DNA of 64,000 nt, from the NCBI RefSeq assembly GCF_030020805.1, contig NZ_CP125098.1, forward strand, positions 5,541,501-5,605,500. The letters are read 5' to 3'. Positions 17,132 to 25,237 of the stretch are shown here, one piece after another (position 1 is the first letter of the stretch; the number at the start of each line of letters is the position of its first letter). The DNA is from Paenibacillus sp. RC67. GTDB lineage: Bacteria > Bacillota > Bacilli > Paenibacillales > NBRC-103111. The notes beneath the pieces were generated by a model. It ran no database searches and was not told where the DNA came from. It worked only from the letters and a program-made list of their open reading frames with translations. The translations under genes and the position numbers were made by a program.

Positions 17132-19453
17132 TTTTTGCGTATTCAGCTTCTTATAAACCGTAGGACTTACCCCATGCAGCCGCTTGAACGCTCTGCAGAA
17201 TGTATTGGAGGAGCTGTAGCCCACATACTCTGAAATCTCGTTTACCGTCTTACCCGACGATTGAAGCAGCACTTTAGCTTGCTCCATACGCAAGCTTTCC
17301 AAATAATCGGAAAAATTAATTCCGGTTTGCTCTTTGAAAAATTGCGATAAATACACTTTGGATATCCGAATCTGATCAGCTACCTTGTCTAGACACAGCT
17401 CACTGTCCATATAAGAGATTTGAAGCAAAGCAATGATCGTTTCAATCAGCTCAACATTTTGGCTTTTCTTATTCTCGTTCGCAATTTCACAAACCCATTG
17501 AAAGGTATCTCGAACCGATTCATAATTTTTGCGCATGCTGTCGTACGAATCATTGCTGCCATTCAGTACGGCCATTCGACTGTATACGGTCTGTTGATCC
17601 AGTTCCATCTGCGGCAGCAGCTTGACCAGGCAGCCCCACATTTCAAACAGAAACAGCTTCATAACAGACATCGAAAGATGCCGTTGTTCGAAGTTTTCGC
17701 GATACAGCTCATCCAGCAGATGCTCGACCTCGGTCTGATCCCCTGCTTTAGCCAAATGAATCAGGCGAGTCTCGACATCCTGGGGAAAATAGTAATGGTT
17801 CCTATCGGTAGGAAGCTCGTCATACCAGAGCCCGCCTTCCTTGTTGTTCCATATTTGCGCATTTAACGCTTCGCGCGCCTGTTCATAGGATCTGGATATC
17901 CCCGTGAGACTGTCACATACACTGCCCATGCCATAGACAGACACCAGCTTGAGCTGGTTGTTGATTGTCGCTCTCGTTTCCTTCAGCTTTTGCTCAACAA
18001 GCGCTTTATAAGAGTCAACTTGATCCGCCTTATAAATAAAAAGCACAGCAAATTGATCATCAGCTATATCATAGACGAAGCCATCATAATCCAGCGCCCT
18101 TCGCAGCATCTCTTTTGCCAATACCCGTTTCATATCGAGCTCCTCAAGCAGGTCACTGCTGTAGCCATTATCAAAGCCTCGCAAATGAACGATGGTCACT
18201 AGATAGGACATGCCTTGCAAGTCCAGTCCCACATGCTTCAGCAGCACATCTGCATCGCGAGACGAAACGAATTGTCCGTTAAGAAGCCTTTGAAAATAGG
18301 CGGCTCTAAGCAAGGGAACCTGCTGTTCGATCTCCGATTGCAATCGATGATTGTTTTGAAACAGCCCGCTTACCGTCTCACCTATAAAGCCAATGGCATC
18401 TCGCTGCTGCGAGAGTGCATCTGTTTTTTCCATGATCATATTCACAATGTTCCTTAGAGGCCGACTGTTACGATAAGCTAACAAATAGGCGACGAATATG
18501 CCCGCTATCAGGAAGATGCAAGCGAAAGTGAAAATAATTTTTTGGATATATCGAACCTTACCTAATACCACTGCCGTTGGCTGCCCAACTAAGTAAGTCC
18601 AGCCGTTATAGCTGGATTTGGTATAAGTGACCATCATGGGTTTGGAATCCAGCTCCTGTTCTATGACACCTTTGGAGCCGATAAGCCGCTTAGTTTCAAA
18701 AGGTACTTTATCCAACTCCATTCCAGGAGACAAGGAGCTGATGATCTTCCCCTCATTATCCAATATATAAGCCCAGCCACCATCCGAAATATGAAGCCCT
18801 TGAAACAGCTTCTGTATTTCCTTCTGATCAATCATTACAGCGATAACCCCCTGGGGATTACCCGGGTAGCCGATGGACTGGAGATAGGTCAGCATCGAAT
18901 AAGGCAGCCCTTCCATCATTACACTCTGCGCAGGCAGCATATGCCGGGTGTGAAATTGATTCGCAATTAGGGTTGACCAAGCTCGGGAATCCATCTGGTT
19001 GAAATTCGCAACCCGCTGAAAAAAATGCTCATAAGAGTAACTGGCTCCTGGAGAGAATACCATCTCGCTGTTTTTGAACAGAACGTAATAATTGAAGACA
19101 AAGTTGTTGGACAGCTTGTAATCGTACAAGCTTTTATTCATATCCATAATTCGGTATGTATTCGTTCCGTTAAAAGGGTTGGTTACCGGTTGAAACTGAA
19201 TGATTCGTGTATCTGCCGCCAGCTGTTGGGTAATGGAAGCCAGCTCCTCCAGCCTTCGATCCAACACATCCTTACTCTGCTCTAGCAGGTTCATATGACT
19301 CTCCGTAGCTTCTTTCTCTATCAAAACGATCGTCTTCTGATAAATCATCCAGCCGATCATCATGGCAAGCATAAGAAAGACAAGATATGGAATTAGAAGA
19401 CGCGCAAAAAGACGGTGTCTTCCCTTGGCACGTACAGCGTCGCTTTTCACCAT
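17123..19453 (-). CDS. Membrane-bound AraC-type regulator, YesS-like
   Basis: A ~776-residue one-component regulator. TM1 (FARLLIPYLVFLMLAMMIGW, ~20-40) and TM2 (FTFACIFLIAGIFVAYLLAY, ~305-325) flank an extracellular sensor of ~260 residues with a Cache-like look. A cytosolic linker follows, and the C-terminus carries an AraC double helix-turn-helix: SKVYLSQFFKEQTGINFSDY, then VNEISEYVGYSSSNTFCRAF. This architecture matches YesS, which controls pectin-use genes in B. subtilis. I chose ATG 19453 because GGGGGGAT lies ten bases upstream. Its position just upstream of the LplBCA-like operon makes it the likely regulator of that importer. A cre-like site precedes it, suggesting CcpA control. Confidence 0.92.
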   Translation of the reverse strand: MVKSDAVRAKGRHRLFARLLIPYLVFLMLAMMIGWMIYQKTIVLIEKEATESHMNLLEQSKDVLDRRLEELASITQQLAADTRIIQFQPVTNPFNGTNTYRIMDMNKSLYDYKLSNNFVFNYYVLFKNSEMVFSPGASYSYEHFFQRVANFNQMDSRAWSTLIANQFHTRHMLPAQSVMMEGLPYSMLTYLQSIGYPGNPQGVIAVMIDQKEIQKLFQGLHISDGGWAYILDNEGKIISSLSPGMELDKVPFETKRLIGSKGVIEQELDSKPMMVTYTKSSYNGWTYLVGQPTAVVLGKVRYIQKIIFTFACIFLIAGIFVAYLLAYRNSRPLRNIVNMIMEKTDALSQQRDAIGFIGETVSGLFQNNHRLQSEIEQQVPLLRAAYFQRLLNGQFVSSRDADVLLKHVGLDLQGMSYLVTIVHLRGFDNGYSSDLLEELDMKRVLAKEMLRRALDYDGFVYDIADDQFAVLFIYKADQVDSYKALVEQKLKETRATINNQLKLVSVYGMGSVCDSLTGISRSYEQAREALNAQIWNNKEGGLWYDELPTDRNHYYFPQDVETRLIHLAKAGDQTEVEHLLDELYRENFEQRHLSMSVMKLFLFEMWGCLVKLLPQMELDQQTVYSRMAVLNGSNDSYDSMRKNYESVRDTFQWVCEIANENKKSQNVELIETIIALLQISYMDSELCLDKVADQIRISKVYLSQFFKEQTGINFSDYLESLRMEQAKVLLQSSGKTVNEISEYVGYSSSNTFCRAFKRLHGVSPTVYKKLNTQKYG

Positions 19454-19541
19454 CAATCGAGATCCCCCCAATTCAATCGGATTCCAACTTGATAAGCTGC
19501 TTCAGGTCATAGATATGCACTTGTATTAGGACTTTTTTCAA

Positions 19542-19556
19542 ATGTAAGCGCATCCT
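19542..19556 (+). promoter_or_regulatory. cre-like site (CcpA) upstream of the YesS-like gene
   Basis: ATGTAAGCGCATCCT fits the cre consensus WTGNAARCGNWWWCW at 14 of 15 positions. It lies ~90 bases upstream of the regulator start, where a promoter is expected. Confidence 0.5.
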
Positions 19557-19649
19557 TCCCCGGCTCTCACATTGTACCATATCTTCCTTTACCGCATCAT
19601 GACATCAATTAATATTATTAATGATTGCTTTACAGAAGCATCGTCAGCA

Positions 19650-19683
19650 GAAAAAAGAGCCTCGCCTATTAAGGGCGAAGCTC
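19650..19683 (-). terminator. Terminator overlapping the GNAT gene end
   Basis: GAGCcTCGCC pairs with GGGCGAaGCTC around the stop codon, and TTTTTT follows on the minus strand. Confidence 0.75.
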
Positions 19684-20208
19684 CTTGGAAATGATTTTTT
19701 CATATACATAAAATGGATGATTGTGAAATGGATACCGCACCTCTCCGACCTTGGTATAGCCCGCTTTTTCATACATCCCAATAGCCGCGAGATTAGCTGA
19801 GTAAGCATCAAGCCGAATACTTGTGTAAGGATGCGCTGCGGCTTCCATTTCTGCAAACTGGAGCAGCTTTTTGCCGATGCCTTGACCTTGGTAATCCGGA
19901 TGGACGGCCAAACGGTGTATCACCACGGCTTTGCCAGATTGATCCTGCCAAGACAGACCCTCGAACTCCGTATCTTGCGCTTCATTCACCACCACTGCAC
20001 CGATCCACTGACCTTCCTTTTGAATCCCATACATTTGCTTGTTATGAAGATCGTTCTGAAACACCGCTATAGTCGGATAATATTCGTCCCACTGATCGAT
20101 GTTTCTTTCCCGCATATCACGCGTTATTGCAGCATACAGCTCCGTTACCGCTTCTAGCTCTGTATAGTCGGCTCGCACAATACTCATGTCTTGATCTGTA
20201 TTCGGCAT
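19669..20208 (-). CDS. GNAT family N-acetyltransferase
   Basis: A ~179-residue acetyltransferase of the GNAT superfamily. The acetyl-CoA-binding motif A is clear: VIHRLAVHPDYQGQGIGKKLLQFAE, with the Q/R-x2-G-x-G/A element QGQGIG. Motif B follows as NLAAIGMYEKAGYTKVGEV. Substrate unknown. I chose ATG 20208 because GGAGGG lies at good distance; a GTG three codons earlier overlaps that site. The VC0807-like membrane protein ends 21 bases upstream on the same strand, so the two probably share a transcript from the operator-bearing promoter at 20977-21005. Confidence 0.9.
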   Translation of the reverse strand: MPNTDQDMSIVRADYTELEAVTELYAAITRDMRERNIDQWDEYYPTIAVFQNDLHNKQMYGIQKEGQWIGAVVVNEAQDTEFEGLSWQDQSGKAVVIHRLAVHPDYQGQGIGKKLLQFAEMEAAAHPYTSIRLDAYSANLAAIGMYEKAGYTKVGEVRYPFHNHPFYVYEKIISKELRP

Positions 20209-20229
20209 ATCTCTCACCCTCCATAACGA

Positions 20230-20865
20230 TTATACAGTCTTGCTTGATTTGATTTCCAGCAAACGGGCTTTGGAACGTCTTCGATACAGCGCGGTCCATA
20301 AGATCGTAATGCCGATGAAGCCGTAAAAAACAAGGTTTGAGACCGCCAAAAATTGAGCTGTAGTCAATTCATATACAAGGATGATACGAATCCCCGCCTC
20401 TACTAGCAGCATGCCACCCCATACGGCCGTCATCAGTCGTACGACAAAGCGAAAGTACGAATAATCCCAATTAGTGGCGAAGGTCGACTTCTCATCCACA
20501 TTGTCCTTTACTGTAAAACGTATCGCAAGGTGATAGATCAAAGGCTTCTTGAACATAAGGGATATCAAGAATAGTAATCCTACGGCAGCGGTTATGAATG
20601 ATTCTCGAATAAGCAGCAGCCTCTCGTCGCCCCCTAACAAAATAAGACCGATCCCGAGCAAAAAGGTGAATAGCATCATGCCTCCAAACACGTCCAGCTT
20701 CTTATGCCTAGCCAAATGAATGAGATTATCGGCCATGGGTACGACAGTTGCAATGGATAAGGCAGCAAAGCTGGACATATAATGAGACAACCAGACGTAC
20801 AAAATATAAGGAACCGCTCCGTTAATGAGCAACGTAACTATAATTCCGCGAAACACACGTGACAT
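20230..20865 (-). CDS. VC0807-like integral membrane protein
   Basis: A 211-residue protein with about six hydrophobic helices (for example IIVTLLINGAVPYILYVWL and MMLFTFLLGIGLILLGG), resembling the VC0807 family, a group related in layout to septation protein A and of unknown function. Polar loop residues around ATNWDYSYFRFVVR between helices are conserved in that family as far as I recall. The promoter is a near-perfect sigma-A type with a 13-bp palindrome in its spacer, so expression is tightly repressed by something, most likely a TetR-family protein. No tetR gene is in the window. The GNAT gene lies 21 bases downstream. Confidence 0.7.
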   Translation of the reverse strand: MSRVFRGIIVTLLINGAVPYILYVWLSHYMSSFAALSIATVVPMADNLIHLARHKKLDVFGGMMLFTFLLGIGLILLGGDERLLLIRESFITAAVGLLFLISLMFKKPLIYHLAIRFTVKDNVDEKSTFATNWDYSYFRFVVRLMTAVWGGMLLVEAGIRIILVYELTTAQFLAVSNLVFYGFIGITILWTALYRRRSKARLLEIKSSKTV

Positions 20866-20949
20866 AAAATAGTATCCTCCTCTAAAATATTATCTAACTG
20901 CTTACACAATCCATTCTTTCATTCAAAGGGCACTGGTTTCCTCTCCATC

Positions 20950-21005
20950 ACCGACCATCAGTTAATTGATACTCATATAATAGATACCGACCGTCGGTTT
21001 GTCAA
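20950..21005 (-). promoter_or_regulatory. Sigma-A promoter with embedded TetR-type palindromic operator
   Basis: Minus strand: -35 TTGACA at 21005-21000, 17-base spacer, -10 TATTAT at 20982-20977. The spacer contains ACCGACCGTCGGT (20986-20998), a palindrome with a one-base centre. A second copy, ACCGACCATCAGT (20950-20962, 11 of 13 identical), lies 36 bp further downstream in the transcribed direction. A repressor at the first site would block RNA polymerase directly. Confidence 0.8.
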
Positions 21006-21076
21006 TAACCTTTTTCCACGTTTTGCAAATTTTTTCTCCATCGACTCTCTTACCTCCGCCTCTACATAAGGTATAG

Positions 21077-21110
21077 AAAAAAGGACTCCTCCCATTATGG
21101 AACAGTCCTT
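21077..21110 (-). terminator. Terminator after the orphan solute-binding protein gene
   Basis: An AAGGACT/AGTCCTT stem with a T-run on the minus strand (positions 21082-21077), 15 bases after the stop codon. Confidence 0.75.
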
Positions 21111-21124
21111 ATTTTGCTATTCTG

Positions 21125-22465
21125 TTATTTGGCTGCCTTCATTTCCTGGATATACTTATCCGCTTTATCATTGGATTCTCTTAACGCCGTGTTAATATCT
21201 TTGCCGTCGTTGACCATCGATTTGATCCCTTCTTTTAAAAACCCGTATGACTTCACATCGTAAGCTGTAGCCTCAGGCAATGGAGCTGGCTTCACTGCAA
21301 AAATACCCAGCAGGTTTTTCCCATCATACAGCTTAGCATCTGAAGCAAACTGATTGCGAATGGCCGGATCTTTGAGTATGGACAAGCGGCTACCCGATTT
21401 GTTCATTGTCGTTTGCGCCGCATCACTGATCATACTTTGAATAACCGCGTAAGCAGCCTTCTGATGCGGGGTGTTCGGTGGAACCATGGCGAGATGAAAA
21501 TCGATTTCTCTTCCTAGACCGGGGCGGTCATCTATAGAGGGGAATGAGACGACATCCCAATTGAAATCCTTGCCCGGTTCCTTCAACTGCGGCAAACGAG
21601 CGGTCAAAGCCGAAATCCAGTAAGGAAACATAGCTACCTTCTGCTCCTTCAGAAATGCATCGATGCCGTACGTATACTTTTTCTTTGAATCAACGATACC
21701 CGGGATTTCGTATAGCTGCTGGTATAAGCCAAACACTTTTTTATAGCCATCCGATGTTAGTGCAGCCTTCTCTTGTTTCTCGTCTACAACAGGGAGTGAA
21801 TAAGCGCGGGTTAAGGTTTGGGGGTCTCCCATATCCAGCCCTATGTACTGGTTACCTTGATCTACACGGGTTACCTTGCGGGCTAGATCTATAATTTGGT
21901 TCCAGGTCATCCCGTCCTTGGGATAAGGAACACCATATTTATCAAAAATATCTTTGTTATACGCCAGAACACCGTAGTTCATGGCATAGGGGATGCCATA
22001 GAGCTCGCCCTTTTTGCCGAAGCCCTTCATCACATTGACAGCTTCAGGTTCAAATCGATTCATATCGATCCGCTGGCTTTTCACAAATTCGTTCAAGTCG
22101 CTGCCGAGCCCCATTTGAAGAACATCATGCAAATAATAATTGCTCGTCGCAATAATGTCCGGTACTTCACCCGCAGCTAGCATTTTATCCAAATTCGTTC
22201 CTTTGATCAGTTCTACCGTAATGTTCGGATATTTGGCTCGGACTGGTTTACCTACAAGCTCTTCCAGATCGGCATCACTAAGGATTCCCGCATTATGCGA
22301 GTAAAACCTCAGTGTAACCGGTTCATTGTTGTACAGCTCTTCAACGACAGGCTTTGCCGGATCGGCGCTTGGCTTGACATCCCTTGTGGTGCTGCATCCT
22401 GCAAGCAGTACTCCCCCTGCTATTGCTGTTAAAGCAATCAAAGAAACGGATCTATTATTCCCCAT
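21125..22465 (-). CDS. Orphan family 1 solute-binding lipoprotein
   Basis: A 446-residue extracellular sugar-binding lipoprotein. The signal peptide ends in LLAGC with Cys24 as the lipidation site. The mature fold is family 1: VTLRFYSHNAG at the start, the hinge region GELYGIPYAMNYGVLAYNKDIFDKYGVPYPKDGMTWNQI, and a C-terminal DINTALRESNDKADKYI helix. It is a paralogue of the protein at 44544-45863 (shared FDKYGV-YP-DGMTW block). No permease or ATPase gene is adjacent, so it must work with a transporter encoded elsewhere or act as a sensor. It is divergent from a DeoR gene; shared operator repeats lie between them. Confidence 0.88.
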   Translation of the reverse strand: MGNNRSVSLIALTAIAGGVLLAGCSTTRDVKPSADPAKPVVEELYNNEPVTLRFYSHNAGILSDADLEELVGKPVRAKYPNITVELIKGTNLDKMLAAGEVPDIIATSNYYLHDVLQMGLGSDLNEFVKSQRIDMNRFEPEAVNVMKGFGKKGELYGIPYAMNYGVLAYNKDIFDKYGVPYPKDGMTWNQIIDLARKVTRVDQGNQYIGLDMGDPQTLTRAYSLPVVDEKQEKAALTSDGYKKVFGLYQQLYEIPGIVDSKKKYTYGIDAFLKEQKVAMFPYWISALTARLPQLKEPGKDFNWDVVSFPSIDDRPGLGREIDFHLAMVPPNTPHQKAAYAVIQSMISDAAQTTMNKSGSRLSILKDPAIRNQFASDAKLYDGKNLLGIFAVKPAPLPEATAYDVKSYGFLKEGIKSMVNDGKDINTALRESNDKADKYIQEMKAAK

Positions 22466-22597
22466 ATCAGCGCCCCCACGAAAATAGTGTATTGCTCTTG
22501 TTCACTGTATTTCGTTAATACCGCACTTGGATGTCTCGCCCCTGATGCTTTTGCCAATGCTTAAGTTGGTATTCCCTCCTTTACACAATGTTCATTT

Positions 22598-22631
22598 ACA
22601 AACAAAAATACGTTTATTTATGTTTATTTGT
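22598..22631. promoter_or_regulatory. Inverted repeat between solute-binding protein and deoR (candidate operator)
   Basis: ACAAACAAAAATA (22598-22610) and TATGTTTATTTGT (22619-22631) are complementary at 11 of 13 positions around an 8-base centre that adds another TTTATT unit. The site lies between the two divergent start codons. DeoR proteins bind AT-rich repeats of this kind. Confidence 0.45.
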
Positions 22632-22687
22632 ATTCATTTTACTTAAACGGATATTTTTATGTCAATGCAAAAAATGTTAAGATTTTC

Positions 22688-22716
22688 TTGACACAAGCCA
22701 TTTTTCTTCATAATCT
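22688..22716 (+). promoter_or_regulatory. Sigma-A promoter of the deoR-type gene
   Basis: TTGACA (22688-22693), a 17-base spacer and TAATCT (22711-22716), about 85 bases before the chosen start. Confidence 0.65.
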
Positions 22717-22802
22717 AAAATCATGCAAACAATCTAAAAAAATGTATAATGATATAAATGAACATTTTCGCGAAACGGATTACGATATTGGAGGTGTTAT
22801 TC

Positions 22803-23564
22803 TTGTTAGCAGCTGAGCGTAAGTTGCGCATCATCGAGCTTGTGAAACATCAGCATGTGGCTACGGTAACGGATTTGGCCAAAGAATTCCAGGTGCACGA
22901 GGCCACCATACGGCGTGATTTGGCGGAAATAGAGCAGGAAGGGCTTCTGAAGAGGACCCACGGTGGAGTTATCGTCGATAAGGGCGCCAATATAGAGCCT
23001 TCTTTCTCAGAACGCGTCAGCGATCAAGTGGATCAGAAGGCCCGCATCGGGAAAAAAGCGGCTTCCTTAATTGAAGATGGGGATCACGTTATTATTGATT
23101 CCGGTACGACCACAATTCACATTGCTCGCCATTTGATCAATCGAACGAACATTACTGTCGTTACCAACGATATCAATGTAGCTGCCGAGCTGCGTGATTC
23201 GCCGGGCATTAATGTCATTGTGACTGGGGGAACGCTTTATCATTCCAGCTTTATGCTTAACGGAATGTATACCGATGCACTGTTACAGAGCCTCCATGTG
23301 CAAAAGGCGTTTATTGGTACTCCTGCCATTCACCCTGTCCATGGCTTGACCCATCCTGAAGCTCAACTAGTCCCGACTAAGCAAGGTATGATTAAATCAG
23401 CCCAAGAAATCATTGTTGTAGCCGACGATACGAAAATAGGCAAGGTTTCTTTGCACACAGTAGCGCCAATAAACAGCGTGCACACCTTCATTACCGGCTC
23501 TGAAGCTTCCGAATCTCAAATGAAGCTATTCAGAGATTCAGGCGTACAGTTGATTACGGTCTAA
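22803..23564 (+). CDS. DeoR family transcriptional regulator
   Basis: A 253-residue DeoR/GlpR-type repressor. The N-terminal winged helix carries the signature VTDLAKEFQVHEATIRRDLAEIEQEGLLKRTHGG (DeoR pattern R-x3-D-x8-G). The C-terminal DeoRC sugar-phosphate sensor shows IIDSGTTTIHIARHL, VVTNDINVAAEL and IVVADDTKIGKVS. The start is TTG 22803, with ATTGGAGGT seven bases upstream; the open frame before it is not family-like. It is divergent from the orphan solute-binding lipoprotein, which it probably represses together with itself, relieved by a sugar phosphate that cannot be named from sequence. A terminator follows ~85 bases downstream. Confidence 0.92.
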   Translation: MLAAERKLRIIELVKHQHVATVTDLAKEFQVHEATIRRDLAEIEQEGLLKRTHGGVIVDKGANIEPSFSERVSDQVDQKARIGKKAASLIEDGDHVIIDSGTTTIHIARHLINRTNITVVTNDINVAAELRDSPGINVIVTGGTLYHSSFMLNGMYTDALLQSLHVQKAFIGTPAIHPVHGLTHPEAQLVPTKQGMIKSAQEIIVVADDTKIGKVSLHTVAPINSVHTFITGSEASESQMKLFRDSGVQLITV

Positions 23565-23649
23565 GTATTGAAATAAAAAAACACAAAGTGGTGCCTTGGC
23601 CTCGAAGACGATTCAGGTACTTTGCAGGGAGCCCCGAAACTTTTTAAAT

Positions 23650-23687
23650 AAAACGGCGCCCCGCATATTGCGAAGCGCCGTTTTATT
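23650..23687. terminator. Bidirectional terminator between deoR-type gene and bioY
   Basis: AAACGGCGC pairs with GCGCCGTTT, with a smaller inner CGC/GCG. It lies between convergent genes with A-run and T-run flanks. Confidence 0.85.
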
Positions 23688-24276
23688 ATTTTGCTGAAGT
23701 CATTCCTTGTTTCGTACCAACGATTCTAGATGTAGGAAAAACCTGCCGTATGGGAACAAGAATAATTGCCGCTAAGGCAGCTTTCACCGCATCTCCAGGC
23801 AAATAAGGATAGCAGCCCATAACCATTGCTTTTTGCAAAGATACACCTGCTTTATGAGCCAGCCACGGAACCCCAGGCAGGTAAAGAAACAGCGAGCCGA
23901 TCAGCTCCAAGATCAGAAAGGTAAAAACAAATGTCAGCGGACCGCGTCCTTTAACTCGTTTAACCAGCAACCCGATCAATAGTGCGGCAAATGGATAAGC
24001 CCAAATAAATCCTCCTGTCGGTCCAAGCAGCAAGGCGAAGCCCCCACTCCCGTGCAGCAAAGGAATCCCAAGCAAAGTGAGAATGACAACGAGCGCTACG
24101 CTAATAAATCCATATAGCGGGCCGAGAATAGCTCCCGTCAGCATAACGACCAGATTTTCCAACGAAATAGGAATCGGGGTAAAGCCCAAGTGAATATTCA
24201 AGTAACTCGATACGACCAATAACGCGCCGAATAGGGCGCTGAAAGCCATCCCTCTTGTGGTTATAACATTTTTCAT
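23686..24276 (-). CDS. bioY: Biotin transporter BioY (ECF S component)
   Basis: The biotin-specific membrane subunit of an energy-coupling-factor transporter, 196 residues with about six helices. Family blocks are visible: HLGFTPIPISLENLVVMLTGAILGP near residue 29, LLLGPTGGFIWAYPFAALLIG near 82 and MGCYPYLPGDAVKAALAA near 153 (with the conserved PGD). The ATG has AAAGGAGCGG upstream. It is divergent from two genes that encode the ATPases and the EcfT membrane subunit, so all parts of a biotin importer are here. A BirA-like inverted repeat lies in the short gap between the divergent genes, pointing to control by biotin. Confidence 0.95.
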   Translation of the reverse strand: MKNVITTRGMAFSALFGALLVVSSYLNIHLGFTPIPISLENLVVMLTGAILGPLYGFISVALVVILTLLGIPLLHGSGGFALLLGPTGGFIWAYPFAALLIGLLVKRVKGRGPLTFVFTFLILELIGSLFLYLPGVPWLAHKAGVSLQKAMVMGCYPYLPGDAVKAALAAIILVPIRQVFPTSRIVGTKQGMTSAK

Positions 24277-24294
24277 TGCAACCGCTCCTTTTAT

Positions 24295-24328
24295 TTGTTA
24301 ACCTATGTATGACGAACCAAGTTGACAA
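24295..24328. promoter_or_regulatory. BirA-like biotin operator between bioY and the ECF ATPase gene
   Basis: TTGTTAAC (24295-24302) and GTTGACAA (24321-24328) form an inverted repeat with one mismatch and an 18-base spacer. Gram-positive BirA operators have TTGTTAAC / GTTAACAA half-sites with similar spacing, as I recall. The location in a divergent promoter region next to bioY supports this. Confidence 0.6.
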
Positions 24329-24373
24329 TTGAATTCTAGCACAAACCTTTCGGTTAGAAAAGAGTTATTTAAT

Positions 24374-25237
24374 ATGAACACACCGGTGATCTTTTCGCTT
24401 CATCATGTATCCTGCGCCATTCCTTTTCAAGATACAGTGAAGACTGTCCTTCATGACATACATATCGAGATTCATTCCAGGGAATGGGTGACCTTTGTCG
24501 GGACAAACGGCAGCGGGAAAAGCACGTTAGCCAAAGTACTGGCAGGACTTCATCCGGTTTCTGAGGGCAGCTTAACTACTTCCTATCATGGAAATCCTGC
24601 GGTTCAGCTCGTTTTTCAAAATCCGGATACTTCCATCATCGGAGAAACCGTATATGAAGATGTATGCTTTGGTCTAGTAAACTATGGAGTGATCGAACCA
24701 GCATTGGAGCAACTAGCTATGAAGGCGTTGAGTAAGGTTGGGCTTACTTCTCTTGCGCATACTCCAGCCTCTTCCTTATCCGGAGGACAAAAGCAGCTGC
24801 TCGCCATAGCCGGGTGTCTGGCTGTGAGTCCCTCCGTTTATATTTTTGACGAAACGACATCTATGCTTGATCCAATGTCCAGGAAGACCATCCTCGATCT
24901 TGCGCATCAGCTTCATGCCGACGGCAGCACCATAATATGGATTACTCAGCTGCTTGACGAACTGACAGGAACGGATCGTGTTATCGCGTTGGAGGAGGGG
25001 CGAGTCGCTTTTGATGGGTCCAGCAGGGATTTTTTTTATGGGAGAGCGATCGATGACTCGGACAAGAGCTTCTCGGAAAGTGAAGTGAGCCCTTGTGAGC
25101 GTCTTGGCTTTACAATGCCTTATGTTGTTCAAGTGGCTCAGCGGTTGATGAGACAAGGCTGCGTGCTAAAGTCCAAGCCGCTTTCTCCAGAAGAACTGAG
25201 CGATGCTGTGGAGGAACTATGTCAATACAACTCGTAG
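24374..25237 (+). CDS. ECF transporter ATPase (EcfA/BioM type)
   Basis: The first ATP-binding subunit of the biotin ECF transporter, ~287 residues. Walker A is GTNGSGKST, the Q-loop lies in LVFQNPD, the ABC signature is LSGGQKQLLAIAG and Walker B is VYIFDETTSMLDP, followed by the switch region WITQLLDEL where the usual His after T is replaced by Gln. I chose ATG 24374 with AAAGAG upstream; the TTG at 24329 has no ribosome binding site and lies at the operator edge. The downstream gene overlaps it by 19 bases, so translation is coupled. Context assigns it to biotin, though ECF ATPases can serve several S components. Confidence 0.9.
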   Translation: MNTPVIFSLHHVSCAIPFQDTVKTVLHDIHIEIHSREWVTFVGTNGSGKSTLAKVLAGLHPVSEGSLTTSYHGNPAVQLVFQNPDTSIIGETVYEDVCFGLVNYGVIEPALEQLAMKALSKVGLTSLAHTPASSLSGGQKQLLAIAGCLAVSPSVYIFDETTSMLDPMSRKTILDLAHQLHADGSTIIWITQLLDELTGTDRVIALEEGRVAFDGSSRDFFYGRAIDDSDKSFSESEVSPCERLGFTMPYVVQVAQRLMRQGCVLKSKPLSPEELSDAVEELCQYNS

